Shown: in pieces, positions 7,363-16,484 of the stretch | Layout of the letters: the number at the start of each line of letters is the position of its first letter | Position numbering within the stretch: the first letter of the stretch is position 1 | NCBI RefSeq assembly: GCF_003182135.1 | Contig: NZ_QGTL01000017.1 | Coordinates: forward strand, 80,257-144,256 | Length of the DNA: 64,000 bases | Origin: Nocardia neocaledoniensis | GTDB taxonomy: Bacteria > Actinomycetota > Actinomycetes > Mycobacteriales > Mycobacteriaceae | Reading direction: 5' to 3' | Program-made: the position numbers and the translations under genes | The notes under the pieces: generated by a model | Databases searched by the model: none | Seen by the model: the letters and a program-made list of their open reading frames with translations, nothing else | What the model was told of the DNA's origin: nothing

Positions 7363-8238
7363 TCACCGCCGGCGTGGTTTCGCCCCCGGCCGGGGCGCCG
7401 ACGCGCTCGCCCGCTTGGCGGCCTCGGTCGTGGCGACGGCGGCCTCGGCGGCGAGCTTGCGGCGGATCAGGTACTGCTGACCGCAGGTCCACGACGCGTT
7501 GGTGGCGAAGTAGACCAGCACCGCGATCGGCAGGATCGCCCCGCTGACCAGCGCGCCCGCCGGGAACACCCACAGCGACAACCGGCGCATGATCGCCGCG
7601 GTGCCGTCCGCGGCCGGGGGCGTGAGCCGCGCGGTGAGGTGGGTCGCCAGCGCGGCGAGCAGCACCAGCGGGACGACGAGCACGGCCACGGACGCGAGGT
7701 GCTCGCCCGCGGCGGTCATGGTCGCCGACAGCGGCGCACCGAAGATCCGGGCGTCGAGGAACGCGTGCACGTCGGGCACGCCCAGCAGATAGTTCGCCGT
7801 CTCCCGATTCGCCGCCGCGGACAGGGGAGTGTCGGTCGAGGTGAACGGACCCACCGCGTGCGCGCCGGTGCGGTCGAACGAACGCAGCACGTGGAACAGG
7901 CCGAGGAACACCAGCGCCTGCGCGAGCAGCGGGACCAGGCCCGCGAACAGGCGGACGCCGTGCTCGCGATGTAGTGCTCGGATCCGCTCGGCCTGCGCGC
8001 GCTGGTCGTCGGCATGGCGGCGGCGGATCTTGTCGATCTCGGGTTGAAGGGAGCGCAGCAGTGCCTGGGAGCGGGCCTGGCGCAGCGCGGGGACGATCAG
8101 TAGGGCCCGCACGGTGACGACGAGCGCGACCACGGCGAGCAACCAGGTGAGCCCGTGCGCGGGACCCAAGGGGAGGGCGAAGAGCCGGTGCCAGCACCAG
8201 AGCGCGGCGGACACCGGGAAATAGACGATATCGAGCAT
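7363..8238 (-). CDS. YidC/Oxa1-family membrane insertase paralogue
   Basis: A 291-residue polytopic protein of the YidC/Oxa1 family, which inserts and folds membrane proteins. The start MLDIVYFPVSAALWCWH is typical of actinobacterial YidC. The VTVRALLIVPALRQARS region supplies the conserved intramembrane Arg and first cytosolic loop, and about five hydrophobic segments follow, ending in a basic RRKLAAEA... tail. It is not in the rpmH-rnpA-yidC locus, so it is an accessory second copy. The ATG at 8238 fits the family N-terminus; a GTG 13 codons upstream is possible. It shares a strand with a DUF6412 gene. Confidence 0.85.
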   Translation of the reverse strand: MLDIVYFPVSAALWCWHRLFALPLGPAHGLTWLLAVVALVVTVRALLIVPALRQARSQALLRSLQPEIDKIRRRHADDQRAQAERIRALHREHGVRLFAGLVPLLAQALVFLGLFHVLRSFDRTGAHAVGPFTSTDTPLSAAANRETANYLLGVPDVHAFLDARIFGAPLSATMTAAGEHLASVAVLVVPLVLLAALATHLTARLTPPAADGTAAIMRRLSLWVFPAGALVSGAILPIAVLVYFATNASWTCGQQYLIRRKLAAEAAVATTEAAKRASASAPRPGAKPRRR

Positions 8239-8320
8239 GACGGAACGACCTGTCCGGAAGGGCGTGCGCGAACGCACGAGCGAGGAAGGGGATCACCGGA
8301 TCCGACAGGCGCGCGGCCCG

Positions 8321-8632
8321 TCAGAGGTGGTCGTCTCCCGGTGCCCGAGGTCGTGGCCGCCCCGCCGCGTCCGGATTGCTCTGGGGCAGGAACGCGCCGC
8401 GCAGGCGGCGCTGGGCCGATCGCGGAGGGCCCATCGCGGCCACCCGGACGGGAACCAGCCGGTGGCCGGTGAGCGCGACCAGCGCGCAGGCCATGGTGGC
8501 GGCGATCGCGCCCGCGGCGACCAGATGCGCCGTCTCCGCGCCGGGCATGCTCACGAGCGCGACGGCGGGCAACAGGTACGCGAGGACCGCGTAGACCGTG
8601 ACCATCGCCGGAGACCGCATGCCGACGAGCAT
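8321..8632 (-). CDS. small membrane protein, DUF6412-like
   Basis: About 103 residues with two hydrophobic segments (VTVYAVLAYLLPAVALV and HLVAAGAIAATMACALVAL), then a basic, disordered tail. This arrangement beside an accessory yidC resembles the DUF6412 proteins found next to YidC paralogues in actinobacteria; function unknown. Starts at 8632, 8620 and 8605 are all in frame with no convincing ribosome site; the longest is given. The gap to yidC is 82 bases, so co-transcription is plausible. Confidence 0.6.
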   Translation of the reverse strand: MLVGMRSPAMVTVYAVLAYLLPAVALVSMPGAETAHLVAAGAIAATMACALVALTGHRLVPVRVAAMGPPRSAQRRLRGAFLPQSNPDAAGRPRPRAPGDDHL

Positions 8633-8682
8633 ACCGAGCCCGGGTAACTGCGACGATGTGTCTCGCGCACCCCGGGCACGCG

Positions 8683-8688
8683 TATCGT
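8683..8688 (+). promoter_or_regulatory. -10 element of the TetR gene, leaderless arrangement
   Basis: TATCGT ends 7 bases before GTG 8696, which favours that codon over the GTG at 8687 inside the box. Confidence 0.4.
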
Positions 8689-8695
8689 GACCACT

Positions 8696-9424
8696 GTGAC
8701 CGCACCATCCGCTCAGCACGCGCAACCCGTCGGCGACGGGCGGGCCACCCGTTGGCAGGGACACAAGGCCAAACGCCGTGCGGAGATGATCGACGCGGCC
8801 GTCGAGGTGATCGAGGAGCACGGCGTCGAGATCTCGGTGCAGTTGATCGCCGAGCACCTGGCCCTGCCCCGACCGGTGGTGTACCGCCATGTCGGCGGCC
8901 GCGCCGAGCTCGACGCGCTGGCCCGGCAGCGCATCCTGGAACTGCTGCTCGCGGAGCTGCTGCCCGCGCTGCGCCCCGACGGCACCCTCAAGGACGCGGT
9001 GCGCGGCGCCATCGGCACCTATCTCGGCTGGATCGACCGGCATCCCAATCTGCACCGCTTCCTCGGTGACGCCGCGCCCGAGGGCAGTGGCGCCAGTCTC
9101 GGTGGCGCGGGACGCGAGGTCGGTGGACAGCTGGCCGACATGTTCGCGGCGAGCCTGGCCCGCTTCGGCATCGACTCCGCCAGGGCCAGGCCCATGGCAT
9201 TCGGCATGGTCGGGCTCGTCGACGGGGTGGTGGCCAGCTGGCGTGCCGACGCGCAGCCGGTGCTGTCCACCGAGCAGATCCAGGGCATCCTGACCGAATC
9301 GGTGCTGTCGCTGTTCGAAGGCAACGCTCGCAGTCTCGGCGTTCCGTTGCAACGGGATTCGCTGGTGTCGGATCTGCTCGTGGCCCCGGACGCCGCGCCG
9401 CCGCCGGAGGAGCGGTTCCGCTGA
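8696..9424 (+). CDS. TetR-family transcriptional regulator
   Basis: A 242-residue one-domain regulator. The N-terminal helix-turn-helix runs from KRRAEMIDAAVEVIEEHG to PRPVVYRHVGGRAEL; the C-terminal ~150 residues are an all-helical ligand-binding/dimer domain of TetR type. The target is unknown; the neighbours (DUF6412/yidC on the other side, DUF418 convergent) do not reveal a ligand. GTG 8696 is favoured by the -10 box; 8687 would add three residues. Confidence 0.85.
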   Translation: MTAPSAQHAQPVGDGRATRWQGHKAKRRAEMIDAAVEVIEEHGVEISVQLIAEHLALPRPVVYRHVGGRAELDALARQRILELLLAELLPALRPDGTLKDAVRGAIGTYLGWIDRHPNLHRFLGDAAPEGSGASLGGAGREVGGQLADMFAASLARFGIDSARARPMAFGMVGLVDGVVASWRADAQPVLSTEQIQGILTESVLSLFEGNARSLGVPLQRDSLVSDLLVAPDAAPPPEERFR

Positions 9425-9425
9425 C

Positions 9426-10604
9426 TCACTCCGCCACCAGCTGATAGGTGCGGTGCCACAGCCACTCCACCGGGCCGCGCTGGAATCGGCGCAGCCACAG
9501 GTGGGCGAACAGGGTGATGAGCGCGACCACCAGCAGGTAGATCCCGATCGTGAACGGGACCCGCGCGGCCTCGGAGGTCCGTGCCGCCAGCCCGAAACCC
9601 CAGCCGTAGCACAGGATTCCGGCGATCAGGTTCTGCAGGATGTAGCAACTGAGCGCGGTCCGGCCGACCTCGCCGAGCCGAGCACCGGCGAACCCCACGC
9701 GCGGGCGGCGCAGGTAGAACTGCGCCACCGCGGCCAGGATGCCCAGCGCCACGAACGGCGCGGTCCCGTAGCGGGTGAGCATGACCAGGCCACCGCCACC
9801 GAAGACGCCGACCGCGAAGTCCAGCGGCGCCGCGACCGCGAAACCGATCACCATGAGCCGCTGCCGGATCCGCGCGCCCTCGGGCCGGAACACCCCGGCG
9901 TGGTAGAGCCGCGCGCCGAGCAGGAACAGCGCCACCGACATGGGGAACACCAGTATCGCTTCGAGCCGGAACGCCAGCACGTTGTCGAGGCGGAACAGCA
10001 CCAGATCCCAGAACGAGCCGTCGGCATACGGATTCGGGTCCAGCGGGGCCGCGGCGGCCCGCTCGCCGTCGGGTGCGAAGGCCAACGCGGCCGCGATCAG
10101 GGTGAGCATGGTCACGTGGATCGAAGCGGCCACGATCAGCCAGCGTCGTTGGGCCCGTTCGCTCGTCGCCAGCAGATAGGCGACCACCAGGCCGGTCACC
10201 GCGTAGCCCATCAGCACGTCGAACTCGGCGACCAGCAGGAAGTTCAGCAGACCGTCGAGGAACAACAGGCCCGCCCGCCAGGGATACTTCCCCGGCCAGC
10301 GGCGGCCGCCACGGCGGGCCGAGGACTGCTGGATGGCCAGGCCGATGCCGAACATCACCGTCAACAGGCCGAGGAACTTGCCCTGGGCCAGCTGCTGCAA
10401 CACCCGCTCGGTCCAGCCCCAGCCGTTCTCGGCCGCCCCACCCAGATGCTCGATGTAGCCGACCAGCCCGGCGGGATCGGTGAAGATCCAGATGTTCGTG
10501 CCGAGCGTCCCCAGGATGGCGATACCGCGCAGGACATCCAGCGCGATCAATCGGCCTGGTCGCTCGGTGGTTCCGGGGGCGAGTTGCTGCACGGATTCGC
10601 TCAT
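9426..10604 (-). CDS. DUF418 family membrane protein
   Basis: A 392-residue polytopic protein. The start RLIALDVLRGIAILGTLGTNIW is the usual opening of the DUF418/heparan-N-acetyltransferase-like group, and the C-terminal part (RTALSCYILQNLIAGILCYGWGFG..., then W-HRTY near the end) is the DUF418 domain. About ten hydrophobic helices. Molecular function is not established; distant relationship to membrane acyltransferases is known. ATG 10604 has no ribosome site, but GATACT ends 6 bases upstream. Divergent from dop. Confidence 0.8.
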   Translation of the reverse strand: MSESVQQLAPGTTERPGRLIALDVLRGIAILGTLGTNIWIFTDPAGLVGYIEHLGGAAENGWGWTERVLQQLAQGKFLGLLTVMFGIGLAIQQSSARRGGRRWPGKYPWRAGLLFLDGLLNFLLVAEFDVLMGYAVTGLVVAYLLATSERAQRRWLIVAASIHVTMLTLIAAALAFAPDGERAAAAPLDPNPYADGSFWDLVLFRLDNVLAFRLEAILVFPMSVALFLLGARLYHAGVFRPEGARIRQRLMVIGFAVAAPLDFAVGVFGGGGLVMLTRYGTAPFVALGILAAVAQFYLRRPRVGFAGARLGEVGRTALSCYILQNLIAGILCYGWGFGLAARTSEAARVPFTIGIYLLVVALITLFAHLWLRRFQRGPVEWLWHRTYQLVAE

Positions 10605-10727
10605 GGACCGAGTATCGCGACCGCGGCGGCGCGACCGGATCGCCCGCGAGGACCATCCCCGGGTCCGCCGGGAGGGGGACCCGGGGTCCACTGGACGGAG
10701 ATGCGGGTGCGGGTCGGACGCGTCGCC

Positions 10728-10733
10728 TAGGCT
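10728..10733 (+). promoter_or_regulatory. -10 element of dop, leaderless arrangement
   Basis: TAGGCT ends 7 bases before the dop ATG with no ribosome site between. The same geometry is seen at pafA (14312). Confidence 0.5.
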
Positions 10734-10740
10734 CGACGGC

Positions 10741-12240
10741 ATGCAGCGCATCATCGGAATCGAGGTCGAGTACGGCATCTCGACCCCCACGGAGCCGACG
10801 GCCAACCCGATCCTGACCTCCACCCAGGCCGTGCTCGCCTACGCGGCCGCCGAGGGGGTGCCGCGGGCCAAGCGGACCCGCTGGGACTACGAGGTGGAAT
10901 CCCCGCTGCGTGACGCGCGCGGTTTCGATCTGAGCCGGATGAGCGGGCCCGCCCCGGTCATCGACGCCGACGAGGTCGGCGCGGCGAACATGATCCTCAC
11001 CAACGGCGCCAGGCTCTACGTCGACCACGCCCACCCGGAGTACTCCGCCCCCGAGGTCGTCGACCCGCTCGACGCCGTCATCTGGGACAAGGCGGGCGAG
11101 CGGGTGATGGAGGCCGCCGCCCGGCACGCCTCCAGTGTGCCCGGCGCCCCGCGCCTGCAGCTGTACAAGAACAACGTCGACGGCAAGGGCGCCTCCTACG
11201 GCACCCACGAGAACTACCTCATGAACCGCGACACCCCGTTCAGCCACATCATCGCCGGCCTCACCCCGTTCTTCGTCTCGCGCCAGGTGATCTGCGGTTC
11301 CGGTCGGGTCGGCATCGGCCAGTCCGGCGACCACGCGGGCTTCCAGCTGTCCCAGCGCGCCGACTACATCGAGGTCGAGGTCGGTCTCGAGACCACCCTC
11401 AAGCGCGGCATCATCAACACCCGCGACGAACCGCACGCCGACGCCGACAAATACCGGCGCCTGCACGTCATCATCGGCGACGCCAACCTGGCCGAGATGT
11501 CGACCTACCTCAAGGTCGGCACCACCGCGCTGGTGCTCGACCTGATCGAGGCGGGCGAGGACCTCTCGGAGTTCCAGCTGGCCCGCCCGGTCACCGCCGT
11601 GCACCAGATCAGCCACGATCCGTCGCTGCGCGCCACCGTCGCCCTGGCCGACGGCCGGGAGCTGACCGGCCTTGCGCTGCAACGGCTCTACCACGAGCGG
11701 GTCGCGAAGTTCGTCGACCGCGAGGGCAACGACGACCCGCGCGTGCGCGACATCGTCGACAACTGGGCCATGGTCCTGGACCTGCTCGAGCGCGACCCGA
11801 TGGAATGCGCCAACCTGCTCGACTGGCCGGCCAAACTGCGCCTGCTCGAGGGCATGCGCAGCCGTGAGGGCCTGGGCTGGGCCGCGCCCAAGCTGCACCT
11901 GATGGACCTGCAGTACTCCGATGTGCGCCTGGACAAGGGCCTCTACAACCGCCTGGTGGCGCGCGGATCGATGAAGCGGCTGGTCAGCGAGCAGGACGTG
12001 CTCGACGCCATGACCAACCCGCCCACCGACACCCGCGCCTACTTCCGCGGCGAGTGCCTGCGCCGGTTCGGCGCCGACATCGCCGCCGCCAGTTGGGATT
12101 CGGTGATCTTCGACCTCGGCGGCGACTCGCTCGTGCGCATCCCCACGCTGGAGCCGCGCCGGGGCACGAAAGCGCACGTCGGCAAGCTGCTCGACGCCGC
12201 GGAGTCGGCCGCCGAGCTGGTCGACCAGCTCACCCACTGA
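10741..12240 (+). CDS. dop: deamidase/depupylase Dop
   Basis: A 499-residue carboxylate-amine ligase-fold enzyme, paralogue of PafA. It deamidates the C-terminal Gln of Pup to Glu and removes Pup from substrates. The opening IIGIEVEYGIS is the metal/ATP-binding strand. The next ~50 residues are the Dop-specific insertion absent from PafA. ARLYVDHAHPEYSAPE and RGIINTRDEPHAD are shared catalytic-core motifs, with EPHADADKYRRLHVI nearly identical to PafA. It sits 117 bases before pup, in the order dop-pup-prcB-prcA-pafA. Confidence 0.97.
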   Translation: MQRIIGIEVEYGISTPTEPTANPILTSTQAVLAYAAAEGVPRAKRTRWDYEVESPLRDARGFDLSRMSGPAPVIDADEVGAANMILTNGARLYVDHAHPEYSAPEVVDPLDAVIWDKAGERVMEAAARHASSVPGAPRLQLYKNNVDGKGASYGTHENYLMNRDTPFSHIIAGLTPFFVSRQVICGSGRVGIGQSGDHAGFQLSQRADYIEVEVGLETTLKRGIINTRDEPHADADKYRRLHVIIGDANLAEMSTYLKVGTTALVLDLIEAGEDLSEFQLARPVTAVHQISHDPSLRATVALADGRELTGLALQRLYHERVAKFVDREGNDDPRVRDIVDNWAMVLDLLERDPMECANLLDWPAKLRLLEGMRSREGLGWAAPKLHLMDLQYSDVRLDKGLYNRLVARGSMKRLVSEQDVLDAMTNPPTDTRAYFRGECLRRFGADIAAASWDSVIFDLGGDSLVRIPTLEPRRGTKAHVGKLLDAAESAAELVDQLTH

Positions 12241-12357
12241 GGCCGATACCGGCACGACCGGGCGACAATCCGATCGCTAATCGACCATGTTGTCGGATCC
12301 GCTCGGTAGGGTTGAAGGACGAGCACGATCATTGAGTGGAAGAGGAGGTCGGCTGCC

Positions 12358-12552
12358 ATGGCACAAGAGCAGACCAAGCGCGCCGGGGGTGGCGACGAGG
12401 ACGAGGGGCCCGAGGGCGACGGCGCCGCAGGACAGGAGCGCCGCGAGAAGCTCGCGGAGGAGACCGACGACCTGCTCGACGAGATCGATGACGTGCTCGA
12501 GGAGAACGCCGAGGACTTCGTGCGGGCCTATGTGCAGAAGGGCGGCCAGTGA
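12358..12552 (+). CDS. pup: prokaryotic ubiquitin-like protein Pup
   Basis: A 64-residue disordered tag protein. The C-terminus GGQ shows the Gln form, which Dop must deamidate before PafA can link it to substrate lysines. The segment EKLAEETDDLLDEIDDVLEE (about 31-50) forms the helix that pairs with the Arc coiled coil. Strong AGGAGG site 11 bases before the ATG. Its TGA overlaps the GTG of prcB by 4 bases, so translation is coupled to the proteasome subunits. Confidence 0.98.
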   Translation: MAQEQTKRAGGGDEDEGPEGDGAAGQERREKLAEETDDLLDEIDDVLEENAEDFVRAYVQKGGQ

Positions 12553-13394
12553 CCTCAGGTGACCCGTTGCGCCTCCATGCCGGACAGGCGCTGTCCTCGT
12601 TCACCGAACATCTCCGTATGCACGCGCCGGACCTGTTGCCCGCCAACAGGTTCGGCGCGGGCGATCTCACCGCCGGCGCGGACTTCGCGCCGCACGGCAC
12701 CACCATCGTCGCGGTCAGCTACCGCGGCGGTGTGCTGATCGCGGGCGATCGCCGCGCCACCCAGGGCAACCTGGTGGCCTCGCGCGACATGGAGAAGGTG
12801 TACATCACCGACACCTTCTCGGCCGCGGGCATCGCGGGCACGGCCGGGCTGGCCGTGGAGATGGTGCGGTTGTTCGCAGTGGAACTGGAGTACTACGAGA
12901 AGATCGAGGGCGTCCCGCTCACCTTCGACGGCAAGGCGAACAAGCTGTCGAAGATGGTCAGGGACAACCTGCCCGCCGCGATGCAGGGACTGGCGGTGGT
13001 GCCGCTGATCGTCGGCTACGACGACCAGGTCACCGATCCCGACAAGGCCGGACGGATCGTCTCGTTCGACGTCGTCGGGTCGCGCAGCGAGGAACGGTTC
13101 GGCTACACCGCGGTGGGGTCGGGCTCGATGTTCGCCAAGTCCTCGCTCAAGAAGACCTACCGCCCCGGTCTCGACCAGGATCTCGCCCTGCGTATCGCGG
13201 TCGAATCGCTGGTCGACGCCGCCGACGACGACACCGCCACCGGTGGGCCCGACCCGCTGCGCGGGATCTACCCGACGGTGGTGCTGATCGACGCCGAGGG
13301 CGCGGTCGAGGTGGACGAGCAACGACTCGGTGCGGTCGCCACGGCCATCGCGGCCGACCGGAGCGCCGCGCAGAACGGGGGTGCCAGCGCATGA
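12549..13394 (+). CDS. prcB: 20S proteasome beta subunit
   Basis: A 281-residue precursor of the catalytic subunit. A 50-residue propeptide ends at HG, and cleavage exposes Thr51 (TTIVAVSYRGG) as the N-terminal nucleophile. GGVLIAGDRRATQGN and the later YTAVGSGSMFAKSSLKK are conserved beta-subunit segments. It overlaps pup at its start and prcA at its end (4 bases each), giving a tightly coupled pup-prcB-prcA operon. Confidence 0.97.
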   Translation: MTSGDPLRLHAGQALSSFTEHLRMHAPDLLPANRFGAGDLTAGADFAPHGTTIVAVSYRGGVLIAGDRRATQGNLVASRDMEKVYITDTFSAAGIAGTAGLAVEMVRLFAVELEYYEKIEGVPLTFDGKANKLSKMVRDNLPAAMQGLAVVPLIVGYDDQVTDPDKAGRIVSFDVVGSRSEERFGYTAVGSGSMFAKSSLKKTYRPGLDQDLALRIAVESLVDAADDDTATGGPDPLRGIYPTVVLIDAEGAVEVDEQRLGAVATAIAADRSAAQNGGASA

Positions 13395-14158
13395 CGCTGC
13401 CGTATTACGCGTCCGCCGAGCAGATCATGCGGGACAAGACCGAGCTCGCCCGCAAGGGCATCGGTCGAGGCCGCAGCGTGGTGGTGCTGGTGTACGACAA
13501 GGGTGTGCTGTTCGTCGCGGAGAACCCGTCGGCGACCCTGCACAAGATCAGCGAACTCTACGACCGCATCGGTTTCGCCGCGGTCGGTAAGTACAACGAG
13601 TTCGAGGCCCTGCGCCGGGGCGGCATCCTGCAGGCCGACCTCAAGGGCTACCAGTACGACCGGCGCGATGTCACCGGTCGTTCGCTGGCCAATCTCTACG
13701 CGCAGAGCCTGGGGTCGATCTTCACCGATCAGCTCAAGCCCTACGAGGTGGAGCTGTGTGTCGCCGAGGTCGGCTATCCGGAACAGGCGCCCGCCGCGGT
13801 GCTGTACCGGATCACCTTCGACGGGTCCATCGTCGACGAACGCGAATACGTCGTCATGGGCGGCACCACCGAGCCGATCCTGACCGCCCTCAAGTCGGCC
13901 TACAAGCCGGGTCTGAGCCTGGACGAGGCGCTGAAGGTGGCGATCGGGGCCCTGCAGGCCGGGCAGCCGGAGGCCGACAAGGACAAGCGCACCCTCGGTG
14001 TCGCCTCGCTCGAGGTGGCCACCCTGGAGCAGTCCCGCCCGCGCCGGGCGTTCCGCAGGCTGCAGGGCGCCCCGCTCGAGCAGGCGCTGGCCGGATCCGC
14101 GGACAAGCAGGTCACCGAGGTGACGCTGCCCGAACCCGAGGACGGCGCGGGGGAGTAG
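13391..14158 (+). CDS. prcA: 20S proteasome alpha subunit
   Basis: A 255-residue structural subunit of the outer rings. The N-terminal MTLPYYASAEQIMRDKTELARKG forms the gate and first helix (shown here in part only), then SVVVLVYDKGVLFVAEN and the alpha-type core. A variable acidic tail follows residue 225. ATGA overlap with prcB. A strong hairpin follows the stop. Confidence 0.97.
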   Translation: MTLPYYASAEQIMRDKTELARKGIGRGRSVVVLVYDKGVLFVAENPSATLHKISELYDRIGFAAVGKYNEFEALRRGGILQADLKGYQYDRRDVTGRSLANLYAQSLGSIFTDQLKPYEVELCVAEVGYPEQAPAAVLYRITFDGSIVDEREYVVMGGTTEPILTALKSAYKPGLSLDEALKVAIGALQAGQPEADKDKRTLGVASLEVATLEQSRPRRAFRRLQGAPLEQALAGSADKQVTEVTLPEPEDGAGE

Positions 14159-14177
14159 ACACCGCCGTCACGATCAT

Positions 14178-14216
14178 GGTCGGGCCCGCGAACCAGCACG
14201 GTTCGCGGGCCCGACC
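14178..14216 (+). terminator. terminator after the pup-prcBA operon
   Basis: A perfect 17-bp GC-rich stem (14178-14194 with 14200-14216) with a 5-base loop, 19 bases after the prcA stop. It separates the proteasome operon from pafA. Confidence 0.85.
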
Positions 14217-14311
14217 GCGTGCGGGTCACCGGATCGTTCGCTGTCCGAATCGTTGTGAACACGTATGCGAATGGGATGTCCGGAGCGCCGCGCGGGCACT
14301 GGTCATGGCTG

Positions 14312-14317
14312 TAGTGT
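14312..14317 (+). promoter_or_regulatory. -10 element of pafA, leaderless arrangement
   Basis: TAGTGT ends 7 bases before GTG 14325, and no Shine-Dalgarno sequence is present. This supports GTG 14325 as the start and an independent promoter after the upstream terminator. Confidence 0.5.
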
Positions 14318-14324
14318 CGATAGT

Positions 14325-15683
14325 GTGCAGCGACGAATCATGGGGATCGAGACCGAGTTCGGTGTGACATGCACCTTCCACGGTCACCGTCGGCTGTCCC
14401 CCGACGAGGTGGCCCGGTACCTGTTCCGCCGGGTGGTGTCCTGGGGCCGTAGCTCTAATGTCTTCCTTCGCAACGGTGCCAGGTTGTACCTCGACGTCGG
14501 ATCGCATCCCGAGTACGCCACGGCCGAATGCGACAGCCTGGTGCAGCTGGTCACCCACGACCGGGCCGGTGAGCGGGTCCTGGAAGACCTGCTCATAGAC
14601 GCCGAACAGCGGCTCGCCGAGGAAGGCATCGGCGGCGACATCTACCTGTTCAAGAACAACACCGACTCCGCGGGCAACTCCTACGGCTGCCACGAGAACT
14701 TCCTCGTGGTCCGCGCGGGCGAGTTCTCCCGGATCTCCGATGTGTTGCTGCCGTTCCTGGTGACCCGCCAGCTCATCTGCGGTGCGGGCAAGGTCCTGCA
14801 GACGCCGAAGGCGGCCACGTTCTGCCTGTCGCAGCGCGCCGAGCACATCTGGGAGGGCGTCTCCTCGGCGACCACCCGCTCGCGCCCGATCATCAACACC
14901 CGCGACGAGCCGCACGCCGACGCCGAGAAGTACCGGCGCCTGCACGTGATCGTCGGCGACTCCAACATGGCCGAACCGACCACCATGCTCAAGGTGGGCA
15001 CGGCCTCGCTGGTGCTGGAGATGATCGAGGCGGGCGTGTCCTTCCGCGACTTCGCCCTGGACAACCCGATCCGCGCGATCCGCGAGGTGAGTCACGATCT
15101 GACCGGCCGCCGTCCCGTACGGCTGGCAGGCGGACGGCAGGCCAGCGCGCTCGAGATCCAGCGCGAGTACTACGCCCGCGCGGTCGAGCACCTGCGCAAT
15201 CGCGACCGGGATCCGCAGGTCGACGCGGTGGTGGACCTGTGGGGCCGCACCCTCGACGCGGTCGAGGCGCAGGACTTCGCCAAGGTCGACACCGAGATCG
15301 ACTGGGTGATCAAGCGCAAGCTGTTCCAGCGCTACCAGGACCGCTACAGCATGGAGCTGTCGGACCCGAAGATCGCCCAGCTGGACCTCGCCTACCACGA
15401 CATCAAGCGCGGCCGCGGCGTCTTCGACCTGCTGCAGCGCAAGGGCCTGGCCAAGCGGATCACCGAGGACGAGGCCGTCGACGCGGCGGTGGAGACCCCG
15501 CCGCAGACCACCAGGGCCAAGCTGCGCGGCGATTTCATCACCGCGGCCCAGGAGGCCGGGCGCGATTTCACGGTCGATTGGGTGCATTTGAAGTTGAACG
15601 ATCAAGCACAGCGCACCGTGTTGTGCAAAGATCCGTTCCGGTCGGTCGACGAGCGCGTCGACCGGCTGATCGCCTCGATGTAG
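14325..15683 (+). CDS. pafA: Pup-protein ligase PafA
   Basis: A 452-residue ATP-dependent ligase that joins the C-terminal Glu of Pup to substrate lysines. The opening RRIMGIETEFGVT holds the conserved metal-binding Glu. RLYLDVGSHPEYATAEC contains the catalytic Asp, and RPIINTRDEPHADAEKYRRL is the ATP-binding core shared with Dop. Length equals that of characterised PafA. GTG start fixed by the -10 box and family N-terminus. In M. tuberculosis pafA is followed directly by pafBC; here a 6.6-kb acyl-CoA cluster comes between. Confidence 0.97.
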   Translation: MQRRIMGIETEFGVTCTFHGHRRLSPDEVARYLFRRVVSWGRSSNVFLRNGARLYLDVGSHPEYATAECDSLVQLVTHDRAGERVLEDLLIDAEQRLAEEGIGGDIYLFKNNTDSAGNSYGCHENFLVVRAGEFSRISDVLLPFLVTRQLICGAGKVLQTPKAATFCLSQRAEHIWEGVSSATTRSRPIINTRDEPHADAEKYRRLHVIVGDSNMAEPTTMLKVGTASLVLEMIEAGVSFRDFALDNPIRAIREVSHDLTGRRPVRLAGGRQASALEIQREYYARAVEHLRNRDRDPQVDAVVDLWGRTLDAVEAQDFAKVDTEIDWVIKRKLFQRYQDRYSMELSDPKIAQLDLAYHDIKRGRGVFDLLQRKGLAKRITEDEAVDAAVETPPQTTRAKLRGDFITAAQEAGRDFTVDWVHLKLNDQAQRTVLCKDPFRSVDERVDRLIASM

Positions 15684-15710
15684 GCGACACCCCCGGACGG
15701 GGGGACAGAT

Positions 15711-15762
15711 GACGGGACCGGCGGCGCATGGGAGCGAAGGCGTAGGCGCCACCGGTCCCGTC
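15711..15762. terminator. bidirectional hairpin between pafA and the TetR gene
   Basis: An 11-bp stem (15711-15721 with 15752-15762) continues, after a one-base mismatch, into five more pairs. It lies between two convergent genes. Confidence 0.7.
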
Positions 15763-15775
15763 GTCGTTCGCGGGT

Positions 15776-16411
15776 TCAGCCGGCGCCGACGACCGTCGCG
15801 TAGGTGGCGCCCAATCCGGCGATGAATGCGCTCAGGGCCAGCTCGAAGCTGTCGTCGTCGATCTCGTCGGCCACCGCGCGCAGCAGGTGCGCCTGGTTCA
15901 GGTGCGGGTAGCGGTCCCGGTAGACCTGCACGTCGTCGGCGAAACCGCCCGCGAACGAGCCGACGGTCGATCCCATCACCAGGTAGCGGGTGGCCGCGCC
16001 GATCATGGTGGCGTAGCGCGGTGGCCAGCCCGCGCCGACCAGGCCGCCGTGCACGGCGTCGGCGGCGCGCAGGTTCTCCGCGCGCCGGCCGGGGCCCGCC
16101 GCCAGATAGGGCACGAAGTTCGGATGCGCGACCAGCGCCGAGCGGTAGCTGCGCGCCCAGTCCGCCAGCGCGAGATCCCAGCGCGCGGTGTCGAACGCCG
16201 AGGTGTCCACGTGGCTCATGACGCCCGTGGCGATGTCGTCGAACAGGTCGTCCTTGGTGGGGTAGTGGCCGTAGAGCGAGGCCGCCTGGACGCCCAGTTC
16301 CGCGGCCAGTTTGCGCATGGAGACCTCGGCCAGGCCGTCCCGGTCGATCAGTGTCAGCGCGGCCTCGCGAATGCGCTCGCGGCTCAACAGCGGCACGCGG
16401 GGCCTGGCCAT
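15776..16411 (-). CDS. TetR-family regulator of the adjacent acyl-CoA operon
   Basis: A 211-residue regulator. The HTH domain runs from SRERIREAALTLIDRDG to VQAASLYGHYPTKDDL; the rest is a helical ligand domain (TetR_C type). It is divergent from the acyl-CoA dehydrogenase operon, and the 138-base gap holds two matched palindromes (16487-16501 and 16520-16534), so it is the likely local repressor, with an acyl-CoA as the probable ligand by analogy. AGGAG before the ATG supports the start. Confidence 0.85.
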   Translation of the reverse strand: MARPRVPLLSRERIREAALTLIDRDGLAEVSMRKLAAELGVQAASLYGHYPTKDDLFDDIATGVMSHVDTSAFDTARWDLALADWARSYRSALVAHPNFVPYLAAGPGRRAENLRAADAVHGGLVGAGWPPRYATMIGAATRYLVMGSTVGSFAGGFADDVQVYRDRYPHLNQAHLLRAVADEIDDDSFELALSAFIAGLGATYATVVGAG

Positions 16412-16484
16412 CCGCCACTCCTGTCTGCTCGGGGATCGGTGCGGGTTCGAACGCTATCACCGATCGCCGATCTGCCTCTTGATT

